Assembly: GCA_013813755.1 (NCBI GenBank)
Contig: JACCRD010000031.1
Span: 1 to 21,428 of the forward strand
Origin: Acidobacteriota bacterium
GTDB lineage: Bacteria > Acidobacteriota > Blastocatellia > Pyrinomonadales > Pyrinomonadaceae
DNA: 21,428 nucleotides
Direction of reading: 5' to 3'
The translations under genes were made by a program, and so were the position numbers. Below are positions 14,251-21,428 of the stretch, piece by piece (positions within the stretch are counted from its first letter, which is position 1; each line of letters opens with the position of its first letter). The notes beneath the pieces were generated by a model, which did not search any database, was not told the DNA's origin, and worked only from the letters and a program-made list of their open reading frames with translations.

Positions 14251-15465
14251 ATGAAAGGGATTTTGACGACAGTCGGTTTTCTATTAATTATTTTGGTGGT
14301 TTTTGAAATTTATATGACGGTCTTGCGGGCGCATAAACAGCCGGGACCGGTCAGCAAAAAGATTAATCGCTGGTTGTGGTGGACTGCGAGCAGTGTCGCG
14401 TATCGCCTTAACCAGCGGTCGCGTCACTTGATCTTAAATTCAATCGGTCCAATACTCCTTCCTGTTTTAACCGCCGTGCTTCTTACTTTTCTGCTGGTCG
14501 GATATGCCTTCATTTACTACCCGCGCCTGCCGCAGGACTTTAATATCGTCTCTCAGCCGGAAACAACTGATCAAATGCGTGAAGCCTTATATTTTAGCGG
14601 CGTTACACTGCTGACAATTGGATATGGCGATGTGACTCCGCGCACAGATTTTATGCGTGTTATCGCTCTCCTGGAAGGGTTTTCAGGCGTTGCCGTGATC
14701 TCACTCGTCATTACGTATCTACTGACAGTTTCCAGCGCCGTCCAGCATAAACGCGCCGTTGCCCTTTCGTTTTATCATCAAGCTAAACACGGAGCGGATG
14801 TCGCGGGTTTTATCATTCATTACTTCCGTCGCGATAACTTTTACGGTTTAGAAGAAATATTCCGAAACGGCACTCGCGATATTCAAATTTTGCTCGAATC
14901 ACATATTGAACATCCGGTTATCTATTATTTTCATTCAATATCGGTGTATAAAAGTATGCCGCGCGTGCTTTTTATTCTTTTGGAAGCAGCGAATATTATT
15001 AATATCTGTCTTGATCAGGAGCAATATGTCAATACAACGGATCATCCGGAAATAGATACACTTGAAGAAAGCGCTCTTCAGGTCCTTAATGATTTCATTG
15101 TGGCTCTTAGTCTGGAAATCGAAACACAAAAACATATAGAAACACCGGAAATAGAACTTAAAAGACGTAAATTCTGCTTTTACCGCACAATGCGTAATTT
15201 GAAATCTGCCGGTATTAAAACGCGCTCTGACGAACATTTAGCTTTAGCAGAATACGTTTCAGGGCGCGAGCGTTGGGAGAGGCAACTTCATCGGCTCGGG
15301 TATTTCCTCGGCTACGATTGGGATGAATTAACAGGAGACAATAACTTGCAGGATGCCGTTCATGATGAACCGGATGAATTAAATCAACCGTTGGTTGGGA
15401 ACAAAATTTTGCCAAAGTCTGATAATTTGAGAAATAATACTAAACATAAAAGCGAAAATGAGTAA
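14251..15465 (+). CDS. Potassium channel family protein (two-TM pore)
   Basis: The 404-residue product has an N-terminal membrane segment (about 5-25) and a second one (about 64-90). A pore loop with the K+ selectivity filter TIGYGD (122-127) follows, then a last membrane segment (about 135-162). The pore region, LYFSGVTLLTIGYGDVTPRT, is that of two-TM-per-pore channels. The rest, about 240 residues, is a cytoplasmic, His- and Glu-rich helical domain that I do not recognise; no RCK/TrkA-N Rossmann motif (GxGxxG) is seen. It would let K+ pass across the inner membrane. A weak promoter-like TATAAC lies at 14187-14192. It is divergent from the ABC transporter. Confidence 0.85.
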   Translation: MKGILTTVGFLLIILVVFEIYMTVLRAHKQPGPVSKKINRWLWWTASSVAYRLNQRSRHLILNSIGPILLPVLTAVLLTFLLVGYAFIYYPRLPQDFNIVSQPETTDQMREALYFSGVTLLTIGYGDVTPRTDFMRVIALLEGFSGVAVISLVITYLLTVSSAVQHKRAVALSFYHQAKHGADVAGFIIHYFRRDNFYGLEEIFRNGTRDIQILLESHIEHPVIYYFHSISVYKSMPRVLFILLEAANIINICLDQEQYVNTTDHPEIDTLEESALQVLNDFIVALSLEIETQKHIETPEIELKRRKFCFYRTMRNLKSAGIKTRSDEHLALAEYVSGRERWERQLHRLGYFLGYDWDELTGDNNLQDAVHDEPDELNQPLVGNKILPKSDNLRNNTKHKSENE

Positions 15466-15672
15466 TCATTCTGACTTGAGTTTCTAATTGCAACGTATAA
15501 CCATTAACTTCAGTAGTGATCCTAAGTGCATAATGCGTCATTCGCCTCAAAGATGATACTCTATTGGCTCAAAGTTTATTGGCAAAATTAACACATTTCA
15601 ATAAAATACTAGACTGACTTAAAATTCAGCTTTTATAGCCAATTTGTTTTAATAATGAGATAATTAAAAGTT

Positions 15673-17547
15673 ATGATTTTTGATGAAAAATTTGATGTTA
15701 TTGTTATCGGAGCCGGTCACGCGGGGTGCGAAGCTGCCTCTGCCGCTGCTCGACTTGGGGTAGAAACCGCTCTTATCACTCTGAATCTTGATCTGATTGG
15801 GCAGATGTCGTGCAATCCTGCAATCGGCGGCATTGCCAAAGGTCATATTGTTCGGGAAATTGATGCTTTGGGCGGTATAATGGGGCGAATAATTGACCGA
15901 ACCGGAATCCAGTTTCGGCTTTTAAATCGTTCTCGTGGTCCGGCGGTTCAGTCGCCGAGAGCGCAGGCGGATCGCGCATTATATCGAACTGAAATGCGTC
16001 GCGTCCTGGAATTTACTTCTAATCTGCATCTCCGGCAAGGTGCTGTTGCAGAGCTAATTGTTGAAAACAATAATGTTATTGGCGTAGAATTGCAAGACAG
16101 CCGAAGATTTGCCGGGCAGGCTGTTATACTGGCGACCGGAACATTTTTGAATGGAAAAATTCATACCGGTTCCAAAACTTTCTCTGCCGGCAGAGCGGGT
16201 GAGCCTGCTTCGATTGACCTTGCCGAAAATCTTAAACATTTGGGCTTTCCGGTTGGACGTTTGAAAACCGGAACTCCTCCCCGACTCGATGGTCGAACAA
16301 TCGATTGGGACGCGTTCGAGGAACAAAATGCTGAAGAGAATCCGGTCGCTTTTTCTTTTGCCACAGAAAAAATCGAGCAGCCTCAAATTTCATGCCATAT
16401 CGGTTATACCAATGATAAAATGCATCACAAAATACGTGAAAACTTGCATCAATCGCCTTTATATTCAGGTAAAATTAAAGGCGTAGGTCCTCGTTACTGT
16501 CCTTCAATTGAAGATAAGGTTGTAAAATTTGCCGATAAAGATCGTCATCAACTTTTTCTCGAACCGGAGGGACACAATACCAACGAAGTATATTTGAATG
16601 GATTCTCAACTTCCCTGCCCTCAAACTTACAACAGGATTTGCTCAGGATGATCAATGGATTTGAAAATGTTCAAATTATTCGCCCCGGCTATGCGATTGA
16701 ATATGATTTTATTGATCCGCGCCAGCTGAAACCTACTATGGAAACAATTCAAATTAAAGGACTTTTCTTTGCAGGACAAATTAATGGAACAACAGGATAT
16801 GAAGAAGCCGCTTGTCAGGGCTTAATAGCCGGTATCAATTCCGCTTTTTATGTGCAAAAAAGAGACCCTTTTTATTTGAAAAGAAATGAGGCTTATATTG
16901 GAGTTTTGGTCGATGATTTGATTCAGCACGGTGTGGATGAACCTTACCGAATTTTTACTTCGCGCGCGGAAGATCGTCTAACTTTAAGACACGATAATGC
17001 TGATCATAGACTTTCTTCAAAAGGATTTGAAATAGGTCTTCTGTCAGGTTTGGACTGGGAAAATTTTAATAAAAAAAGAGATCGAATTTCAATGCTCAAA
17101 GAAATTATAAATTCTACTCGGTTTAAGCGTTCTGATATTGAATACGCAAGTATTTCTCAATTGCTTAATTGTGATTTGGGAGATGCCATAACGCTTTCAC
17201 AGTTGGCACAAAGGCAAGGGGTGAACCTTGATTTAATTTATCGTCTTTTGCCGCAAAATATTCAATCTCAAATATCTACCAATGAATTGGAAACAACTTT
17301 GGCTGATTCTTTGTATAGCGGATATATCGAGAATCAACGAGTTGTTACTGAAAGGATATACCACAACGATAACCTACGGGTCCCGGAAGTTTTTTCGTAT
17401 AAAAATATTAGTGGTCTTTCAAACGAGATGGCTGAACGTCTTGAACGCGCCAAGCCTAGTACTTTTGGGCAATTAAGACGAATTGGAGGAATCACTCCCT
17501 CAGCAGTATCGACAGTTTTAGTTCATCTTACCGCCCATAAAAATTAA
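15673..17547 (+). CDS. mnmG: tRNA uridine 5-carboxymethylaminomethyl modification enzyme MnmG
   Basis: MnmG (GidA) is the FAD- and NADH-dependent partner of MnmE in U34 modification. The 624-residue product, of normal length, has the FAD-binding motif VIGAGHAGCEAA (11-22) and family stretches SCNPAIGGIAKGH, GTFLNGKIHTG, LKTGTPPRLDGRTIDW, RYCPSIEDKVVKF and the signature GHNTNEVYLNGFSTSLP. Near the flavin are GTTGYEEAACQGLIAG and FTSRAEDRLTLRHDNAD, and a C-terminal helical domain binds MnmE and tRNA. A 207-nt gap with no clear strong promoter separates it from the potassium channel gene. A strong terminator follows. rsmG, its frequent downstream partner, is not present here. Confidence 0.98.
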   Translation: MIFDEKFDVIVIGAGHAGCEAASAAARLGVETALITLNLDLIGQMSCNPAIGGIAKGHIVREIDALGGIMGRIIDRTGIQFRLLNRSRGPAVQSPRAQADRALYRTEMRRVLEFTSNLHLRQGAVAELIVENNNVIGVELQDSRRFAGQAVILATGTFLNGKIHTGSKTFSAGRAGEPASIDLAENLKHLGFPVGRLKTGTPPRLDGRTIDWDAFEEQNAEENPVAFSFATEKIEQPQISCHIGYTNDKMHHKIRENLHQSPLYSGKIKGVGPRYCPSIEDKVVKFADKDRHQLFLEPEGHNTNEVYLNGFSTSLPSNLQQDLLRMINGFENVQIIRPGYAIEYDFIDPRQLKPTMETIQIKGLFFAGQINGTTGYEEAACQGLIAGINSAFYVQKRDPFYLKRNEAYIGVLVDDLIQHGVDEPYRIFTSRAEDRLTLRHDNADHRLSSKGFEIGLLSGLDWENFNKKRDRISMLKEIINSTRFKRSDIEYASISQLLNCDLGDAITLSQLAQRQGVNLDLIYRLLPQNIQSQISTNELETTLADSLYSGYIENQRVVTERIYHNDNLRVPEVFSYKNISGLSNEMAERLERAKPSTFGQLRRIGGITPSAVSTVLVHLTAHKN

Positions 17548-17563
17548 TCGCTGGTTACAAATC

Positions 17564-17619
17564 AAAATGTAGCACGTGCCACTGGAAGAAGGTTTTTGTA
17601 GCACGTGCTACATTTTTTT
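17564..17619 (+). terminator. Rho-independent terminator after mnmG
   Basis: A perfect 16-bp stem pairs 17564-17579 (AAAATGTAGCACGTGC) with 17601-17616 across a 21-nt loop, and the right arm runs into seven T (17613-17619). It begins 16 nt after the mnmG stop and separates mnmG from the parA promoter. The right arm also contains a self-palindromic 16-mer, listed separately. Confidence 0.85.
17597..17612. promoter_or_regulatory. parS-like palindrome beside parAB
   Basis: TGTAGCACGTGCTACA is a perfect 16-bp palindrome that shares TGT, the CACGTG core and ACA with the widespread parS site TGTTTCACGTGAAACA. The two differ at four positions (two per half). A second, imperfect copy starts at 17568. 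Its place 70 nt before parA suits a ParB site, but it is also part of the mnmG terminator stem, which could explain it alone. Confidence 0.35.
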
Positions 17620-17633
17620 ATCAGAAGTTAGGA

Positions 17634-17662
17634 TTGAAAGTGGTTATATGTTATTTTATAAA
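17634..17662 (+). promoter_or_regulatory. Promoter of the parA-parB-selD-tat operon
   Basis: TTGAAA (17634-17639) and TATAAA (17657-17662) are separated by 17 nt, directly after the mnmG terminator. Transcription would begin near 17669, leaving a leader of about 14 nt before the parA ATG. Confidence 0.7.
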
Positions 17663-17682
17663 AAACACAAAATGATAAAAAA

Positions 17683-18444
17683 ATGGGAAAAACAATCGCT
17701 GTAACAAATCAAAAAGGGGGCGTCGGAAAAACCACAACATGTATAAATTTAGCTGCAAGTCTAGCAGTTGAAGAAAAAAAAGTGTTGCTTGTTGATGCAG
17801 ATCCACAGGGAAATGCGACTTCCGGCTCAGGAATTCCACGCGCGCTGTCGAGAAAAACACTCTACAATGCAATGATCTTAAATGAACCGCTTGAAAATAT
17901 TATCCTGACAACTGAATTGCCGTTATTATGGGTTGTACCAGCAGATAAAAATCTCGCAGGTGCTGAAGTCGAATTAGTTGATGCTGAAAACCGCGAGTAT
18001 AGGCTTAAAAACTTGCTTGAAACAATTAAAGATAAATTTGATTACATCATAATTGATTGTCCTCCATCGTTGAGCTTATTAACATTAAATGGTCTCACGG
18101 CAGCAGATTCTTTATTAGTCCCAATCCAATGTGAGTATTATGCGTTGGAGGGAGTGACCGAACTGTTTGATACATTTGCCAGACTTCGACGAGGGCTTAA
18201 TCCGCAATTAATAATAGAAGGTCTGCTTTTGACAATGTATGATGAACGAACAAATCTGTCGGCGGCGGTGGCAAAAGATTTACGCGATTTTTATGGTTCA
18301 CAGGTTTTAAAGACGGTAATTCCAAGAAACGTGAGATTAGCTGAAGCTCCGAGTTACGGTAAACCTATAATTTTATATGATATACGATCGCGTGGGGCTG
18401 AGAGTTACATCCAACTGGCAAAGGAGATATTGAGTCATGAATAG
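17683..18444 (+). CDS. parA: Chromosome partitioning ATPase ParA (Soj)
   Basis: ParA is a DNA-binding, dimerising ATPase that, with ParB at parS, moves origins apart. The 253-residue product is a short, chromosomal-type ParA without the N-terminal helix-turn-helix of plasmid types. It has the deviant Walker A KGGVGKTTT (11-19), the DADPQGN stretch (38-44), the Walker B-like IIIDCPPS (122-129) and the downstream VPIQCEYYALEG and AEAPSYGKPI segments. It overlaps parB by 8 nt. No Shine-Dalgarno is seen; the leader is A-rich. Confidence 0.98.
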   Translation: MGKTIAVTNQKGGVGKTTTCINLAASLAVEEKKVLLVDADPQGNATSGSGIPRALSRKTLYNAMILNEPLENIILTTELPLLWVVPADKNLAGAEVELVDAENREYRLKNLLETIKDKFDYIIIDCPPSLSLLTLNGLTAADSLLVPIQCEYYALEGVTELFDTFARLRRGLNPQLIIEGLLLTMYDERTNLSAAVAKDLRDFYGSQVLKTVIPRNVRLAEAPSYGKPIILYDIRSRGAESYIQLAKEILSHE

Positions 18445-19300
18445 AAAAGTATTGGGCAGAGGACTAAACGCGTTAATGGGTGATGAGGATATCTCCGGAA
18501 AAGAAAAGTTTTTAGAAATTGATCTTGATTTGATTAAGCCGAATGCTAGTCAGCCAAGAACTAATTTCACAGAAGTTAAGTTAGAAGAGTTGGCGCAGTC
18601 GATTAGAATAAACGGAGTTGTGCAGCCAATAATTGTCAGGAAGAAGGGAGCAAATTATGAAATAGTAGCTGGTGAAAGACGTTGGAGGGCTTCGCAAAAA
18701 GCAGGTCTTAATAAAATTCCAGCCATAATAAAGGATATTAAAGATGAAAAGTTACTGGAACTTGCGTTAATTGAGAATATACAAAGACAGGAACTGAACG
18801 CGATAGAAGAGGCGCGTGCTTATAAAAATTTGGTGGAAACAGTAGGTTTAACGCAGGAAATGATTGCCGAAAGAGTTGGCAAAAATCGAACAGTTATTAC
18901 TACGTTCCTCCGTTTACTAAAATTGCCGGATGATATTCAAAACTTGGTTGTCGAAGAAAAAATATCAGCCGGACACGCCAGAGCGATTTTAATGGCTGAT
19001 AATATTGATTTGCAGCGTGAATTAGCGAAAAAAATTGTTACAATGTCACTTTCTGTAAGAGAAACAGAAAAAGCGGCAAAAAAGATTCAGAAGAAAACTC
19101 AAATAAAGAATGCGAAAAATGAAAATCAAAAGATTGATCCAAATGTTAAAGCCGCCGAAACAAAATTACGTCGACATTTAGGAACTCAAATCCAAATTTT
19201 TCCGGACGGAAAGGGAACTGGCGGAAAAATTGAAATTGAATATTACAGTGAAACTGATTTAACGCGCATCTATGATTTGTTAATGAATATAAATACCTGA
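18437..19300 (+). CDS. parB: Chromosome partitioning protein ParB (Spo0J)
   Basis: ParB is a CTP-using clamp that loads at parS and spreads along DNA. The 287-residue product begins with the Soj-contacting LGRGLNALMG. It carries the N-terminal nuclease-like fold with box motifs QPRTNF, VVQPIIVR and GERRWRA (79-85), then ENIQRQELNAIEEA, the helix-turn-helix (about 137-163) and a Lys-rich linker before the dimerising C-terminus. In the recognition helix the usual SRxxVANxLRLL reads NRTVITTFLRLL, with Thr156 in place of the conserved Asn. The start has AAGGAG 10 nt upstream (18421-18426) inside parA. Confidence 0.97.
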   Translation: MNRKVLGRGLNALMGDEDISGKEKFLEIDLDLIKPNASQPRTNFTEVKLEELAQSIRINGVVQPIIVRKKGANYEIVAGERRWRASQKAGLNKIPAIIKDIKDEKLLELALIENIQRQELNAIEEARAYKNLVETVGLTQEMIAERVGKNRTVITTFLRLLKLPDDIQNLVVEEKISAGHARAILMADNIDLQRELAKKIVTMSLSVRETEKAAKKIQKKTQIKNAKNENQKIDPNVKAAETKLRRHLGTQIQIFPDGKGTGGKIEIEYYSETDLTRIYDLLMNINT

Positions 19301-19313
19301 AAACATTGAACTT

Positions 19314-20339
19314 ATGGGCAAAATTAAATTAACTCAAATGGTTTCCTGCGCGGGTTGAGTGGCAAAACTCGCCCCGCGCGATCTTGCTCAAGTTTTGGGT
19401 AAGTTACCAAAGCAAAATTTTTCTCAGGATGTTTTAGTTGGATATGAAACATCTGATGATGCCGGTGTGTTTAAATTAAATGAAGAAACCGCTCTTGTCC
19501 AAACAGTGGATTTTTTTACGCCTGTGGCAGATGAGCCGGAAATTTACGGAAGAATAGCGGCGGTAAATTCACTCAATGATATTTACGCGATGGGCGGAAC
19601 GCCTCTGACCGCGCTTTCGATTGTTTGTTATCCGCAAAAGGGTGATTGGGAAGTTTTAGGGGAAATTTTAGAGGGTGGACAAAAAGCGCTTAATGAAGAA
19701 AATGTAGTTGTTTTGGGCGGGCATTCAGTTGATGATCGGGAGATAAAATTTGGCTATTCGGTAACAGGCGTAATAAATCCGAAGAACATTATTAAAAATT
19801 CAGGAGCGAAAAGCGGTGATATTTTAATTTTAACTAAACCGATTGGGACAGGAGTTATTAATACGGCAATAAAGTTTGAAAATGCAAGTGAAAGCGCTAC
19901 TAATGCCGCGTTAAAAACAATGACCAAATCGGCTCAGGAAGCATCTAAAATTATGCAGGAAATAGGAGTTAACAGTTGCACTGACATCACCGGTTTTGGA
20001 TTGTTGGGACACGCCTTTGAAATGGCAAAAGCGAGTTGCGTAACATTGAAAATTGAATCTGAAAATGTTCCGCTCCTGCCGGATGTTTTAAAATTAATTG
20101 AACAGAAAATGTTGACCAGAGGCGATAAAAATAATCGTGAGTACGTTGGAGAGACAATAAAATTCCACAGAAATATTACAAAGGAAATGCAAAGCGCGTT
20201 ATTTGATCCACAAACTGCCGGCGGTTTGTTGATTAGTTTAGATGAAAATAAGGCGGAACGTTTTTTGAACGAAGTTGCGGATGCGAAAATCATCGGAACA
20301 GTTCGAACATTCAAAAAAGTTTTAATTGAAGTAAAATAA
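19314..20339 (+). CDS. selD: Selenide, water dikinase SelD with in-frame selenocysteine codon
   Basis: SelD makes selenophosphate from selenide and ATP, the selenium donor for selenocysteine and selenouridine. From the ATG at 19314 the frame reads MGKIKLTQMVSCAG, then TGA (19356-19358), then VAKLAPRDLAQVL and the full SelD body. The TGA stands where E. coli SelD has catalytic Cys17, and the essential Lys follows three residues later (K18 here, K20 there). The C-terminal part shows DDAGVF, TVDFFTPV, GRIAAVNSLNDIYAMGG, GGHSVDDREIKFG, TDITGFGLLGH and FDPQTAGGLL. Read with Sec it is 341 aa, a normal length. A standard caller would start at GTG 19359 and lose the active site. It lies 13 nt after parB, without a Shine-Dalgarno. 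Confidence 0.92.
19347..19380 (+). promoter_or_regulatory. GC-rich hairpin around the selD Sec codon
   Basis: An 8-bp lower stem pairs 19347-19354 (TGCGCGGG) with 19373-19380 (CCCGCGCG, one G-U wobble). After a 2x2 internal loop, GAGT (19357-19360) pairs with ACTC (19367-19370) around the loop GGCAAA. The Sec codon TGA lies in its left arm. Bacterial SECIS hairpins sit at this kind of place, but here the apical loop is only 2 nt after the TGA, closer than in known bacterial SECIS elements. The true SelB-binding fold may therefore differ. Confidence 0.45.
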
Positions 20340-20343
20340 GAAA

Positions 20344-20763
20344 ATGTATTATTTATTTATACTTGAATCAATCGGAACATCGGAATTGCTTTTAATAGGT
20401 TTAATCGCGCTGATCATTTTTGGTCCGCGCAAATTACCTCAATTTGCGCGAACAATCGGCAAGACAATGGCAGATTTGCGCCGCACCGGCGATGATTTCA
20501 AAAGAACCTGGACACAGGAAGTTTCATTTGAAAATGAAAAAAACAATTTTGGAAACGAACAAAACTTGCTTGATATGAAGTCTGTTAATGTTGAAAATAC
20601 TATCGGACAAAGCGCGAATGTTGATGACAATAAAATCGCCGCGCCGCAAATAAAAAAAATAACTAAGGAAGATTTTGAGCGCAATTTTTCGATTAAGGAA
20701 ACACCTGAGTTAAAAAAAACGCTGGTCGAATCCAATGCTACGGGCAAACGCGATTGGCTCTAG
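20344..20763 (+). CDS. tatA: Twin-arginine translocase TatA/TatB family subunit
   Basis: The 139-residue product has a short N-terminal membrane helix (SELLLIGLIALIIFG), the FGPRKLP hinge and an amphipathic helix (QFARTIGKTMADLRRTGDDFKR), then a charged, presumably disordered tail. This is the TatA/TatB pattern of the Sec-independent export pathway for folded proteins. The SELLL start with Glu and the long tail lean towards TatB; FGPRKLP and the single copy in the operon suit TatA or a bifunctional TatA. It begins 4 nt after the selD stop and precedes tatC by 30 nt, without visible Shine-Dalgarno. Confidence 0.9.
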   Translation: MYYLFILESIGTSELLLIGLIALIIFGPRKLPQFARTIGKTMADLRRTGDDFKRTWTQEVSFENEKNNFGNEQNLLDMKSVNVENTIGQSANVDDNKIAAPQIKKITKEDFERNFSIKETPELKKTLVESNATGKRDWL

Positions 20764-20793
20764 AAAAATCAGTAATCAAAATTTAGTTTTTTA

Positions 20794-21428
20794 ATGAAAC
20801 CAGACGAAACAAATCAGGAAGAATTAAACGGTCAGATGTCTTTTTTAGATCATCTGGATGAACTCCGCAAGCGCTTGGTGAAATCGGTAATTGTTGTAGT
20901 TATTGCATTTATGTTGTGTTGGGCGGTCTCTGCCGAAATTTATGAGTTTTTGGCTGTTCCGGGTCGTCAAGCCCTTTCAGAAGCGGAAAGGCGGGAAATT
21001 CCCCTTGAAGGTTTAACGGGTGATGAAAAAGTTTATATCTTAAGCAGTTTGCAGGAAGGCGAAGCGGTCAGTTACGTTTTCACAAGAGCGACTAAGCTCG
21101 GCATCAGCGTCGTCTCGCCCGGAACATCAGTCAAAGCAAAGGTTTTGAGAGACGGAACGGGCAATATCGGACTTTTTACCGATGATTTAATAATTGTCGG
21201 TAATGGAGTCCTGCCGAAAGGAATTAAACTGCCCGCAGATTTCAATCTTCAAAATGTACAGGAAGCGAGTGCGGAAGAGAGATTGATCGTTACCACCGCG
21301 CTTGAAGGGTTTACGCTTTATGTAACAGTTTCGCTTTATGCGGCGATTGCTCTTTCGGTTCCTTTTTTGTTGTGGCAGATTTGGGGTTTTATTTCGCCCG
21401 CGCTCTATCGCCACGAACGCGCGTATGT
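20794..21428 (+). CDS. tatC: Twin-arginine translocase subunit TatC (3' end beyond window)
   Basis: The frame is open from the ATG at 20794 to the window end (211 residues), so the gene is cut, not broken. The N-terminus has the TatC signature MSFLDHLDELRKRL followed by the first membrane segment (about 31-48). The second segment begins with LEGFTLYVTVSLYAAIALSVPFLL, followed by WQIWGFISPALYRHER, which is typical of TatC. Between them lies a periplasmic loop of about 120 residues, much longer than the usual several dozen, with a beta-like middle part (GISVVSPGTSVKAKVLRDG). TatC binds the twin-arginine signal peptide in the inner membrane. It ends the parA-led run within this window. Confidence 0.95.
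   Translation, partial: MKPDETNQEELNGQMSFLDHLDELRKRLVKSVIVVVIAFMLCWAVSAEIYEFLAVPGRQALSEAERREIPLEGLTGDEKVYILSSLQEGEAVSYVFTRATKLGISVVSPGTSVKAKVLRDGTGNIGLFTDDLIIVGNGVLPKGIKLPADFNLQNVQEASAEERLIVTTALEGFTLYVTVSLYAAIALSVPFLLWQIWGFISPALYRHERAY

Noticed and set aside
19359..20339. selD starting at GTG 19359, or a selD pseudogene broken by TGA
   Set aside because: The codons upstream of TGA encode the conserved SelD N-terminus, and TGA falls exactly on the catalytic Cys position, while the rest of the gene is intact. Selenocysteine explains it better than a broken gene.

Overview
The window looks like the replication-origin neighbourhood of a moderately AT-rich, Gram-negative (diderm) bacterial chromosome. 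The evidence is dnaA flanked by many DnaA boxes, the conserved origin-side set rpmH-rnpA-yidD-yidC-jag-mnmE and mnmG-parA-parB, a YidC with a large periplasmic domain, and Tat genes. The gene style, with frequent starts lacking a Shine-Dalgarno sequence and DUF2807, DUF445 and NuiA-like proteins, would fit an Acidobacteriota (Blastocatellia-like) genome. That placement is an impression from reading the proteins, not a proven assignment.

Left part (1-2260): the putative origin. Positions 1-80 are AT-rich, 82-96 hold five TAG triplets, 96-100 are GC-rich, and 101-338 carry at least nine TTTTCCACA-type DnaA boxes on both strands. dnaA (minus strand) follows, and a second box cluster lies upstream of it at 1996-2029. 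The order gene end, boxes, GC spacer, trios, AT-rich DNA is that of the Bacillus-type basal unwinding system, in a bipartite origin split around dnaA.

Next (2261-5686): a nuclease A inhibitor (NuiA)-like gene, a perfect 29-bp inverted repeat, and three minus-strand genes: a DUF2807 lipoprotein, a DUF445 membrane protein and a small unknown protein.

Then (5781-12239), all on the plus strand: purM and purN (purine synthesis), then a strong promoter and rpmH-rnpA-yidD-yidC-khpB/jag-mnmE. rpmH (48 aa) is nested inside an open rnpA reading frame, as known from Thermus.

The middle (12284-15465) holds an ABC exporter (minus) and a two-TM potassium channel (plus), which split mnmE from mnmG.

Right part (15673-21428): mnmG, a strong terminator containing a parS-like palindrome, a clear promoter, and then parA-parB-selD-tatA-tatC as a compact operon. 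selD contains an in-frame TGA at the catalytic Cys position, so it is very probably a selenoprotein. tatC is cut by the window end and has an unusually long first periplasmic loop. No tRNA, rRNA, CRISPR array or insertion sequence was recognised.
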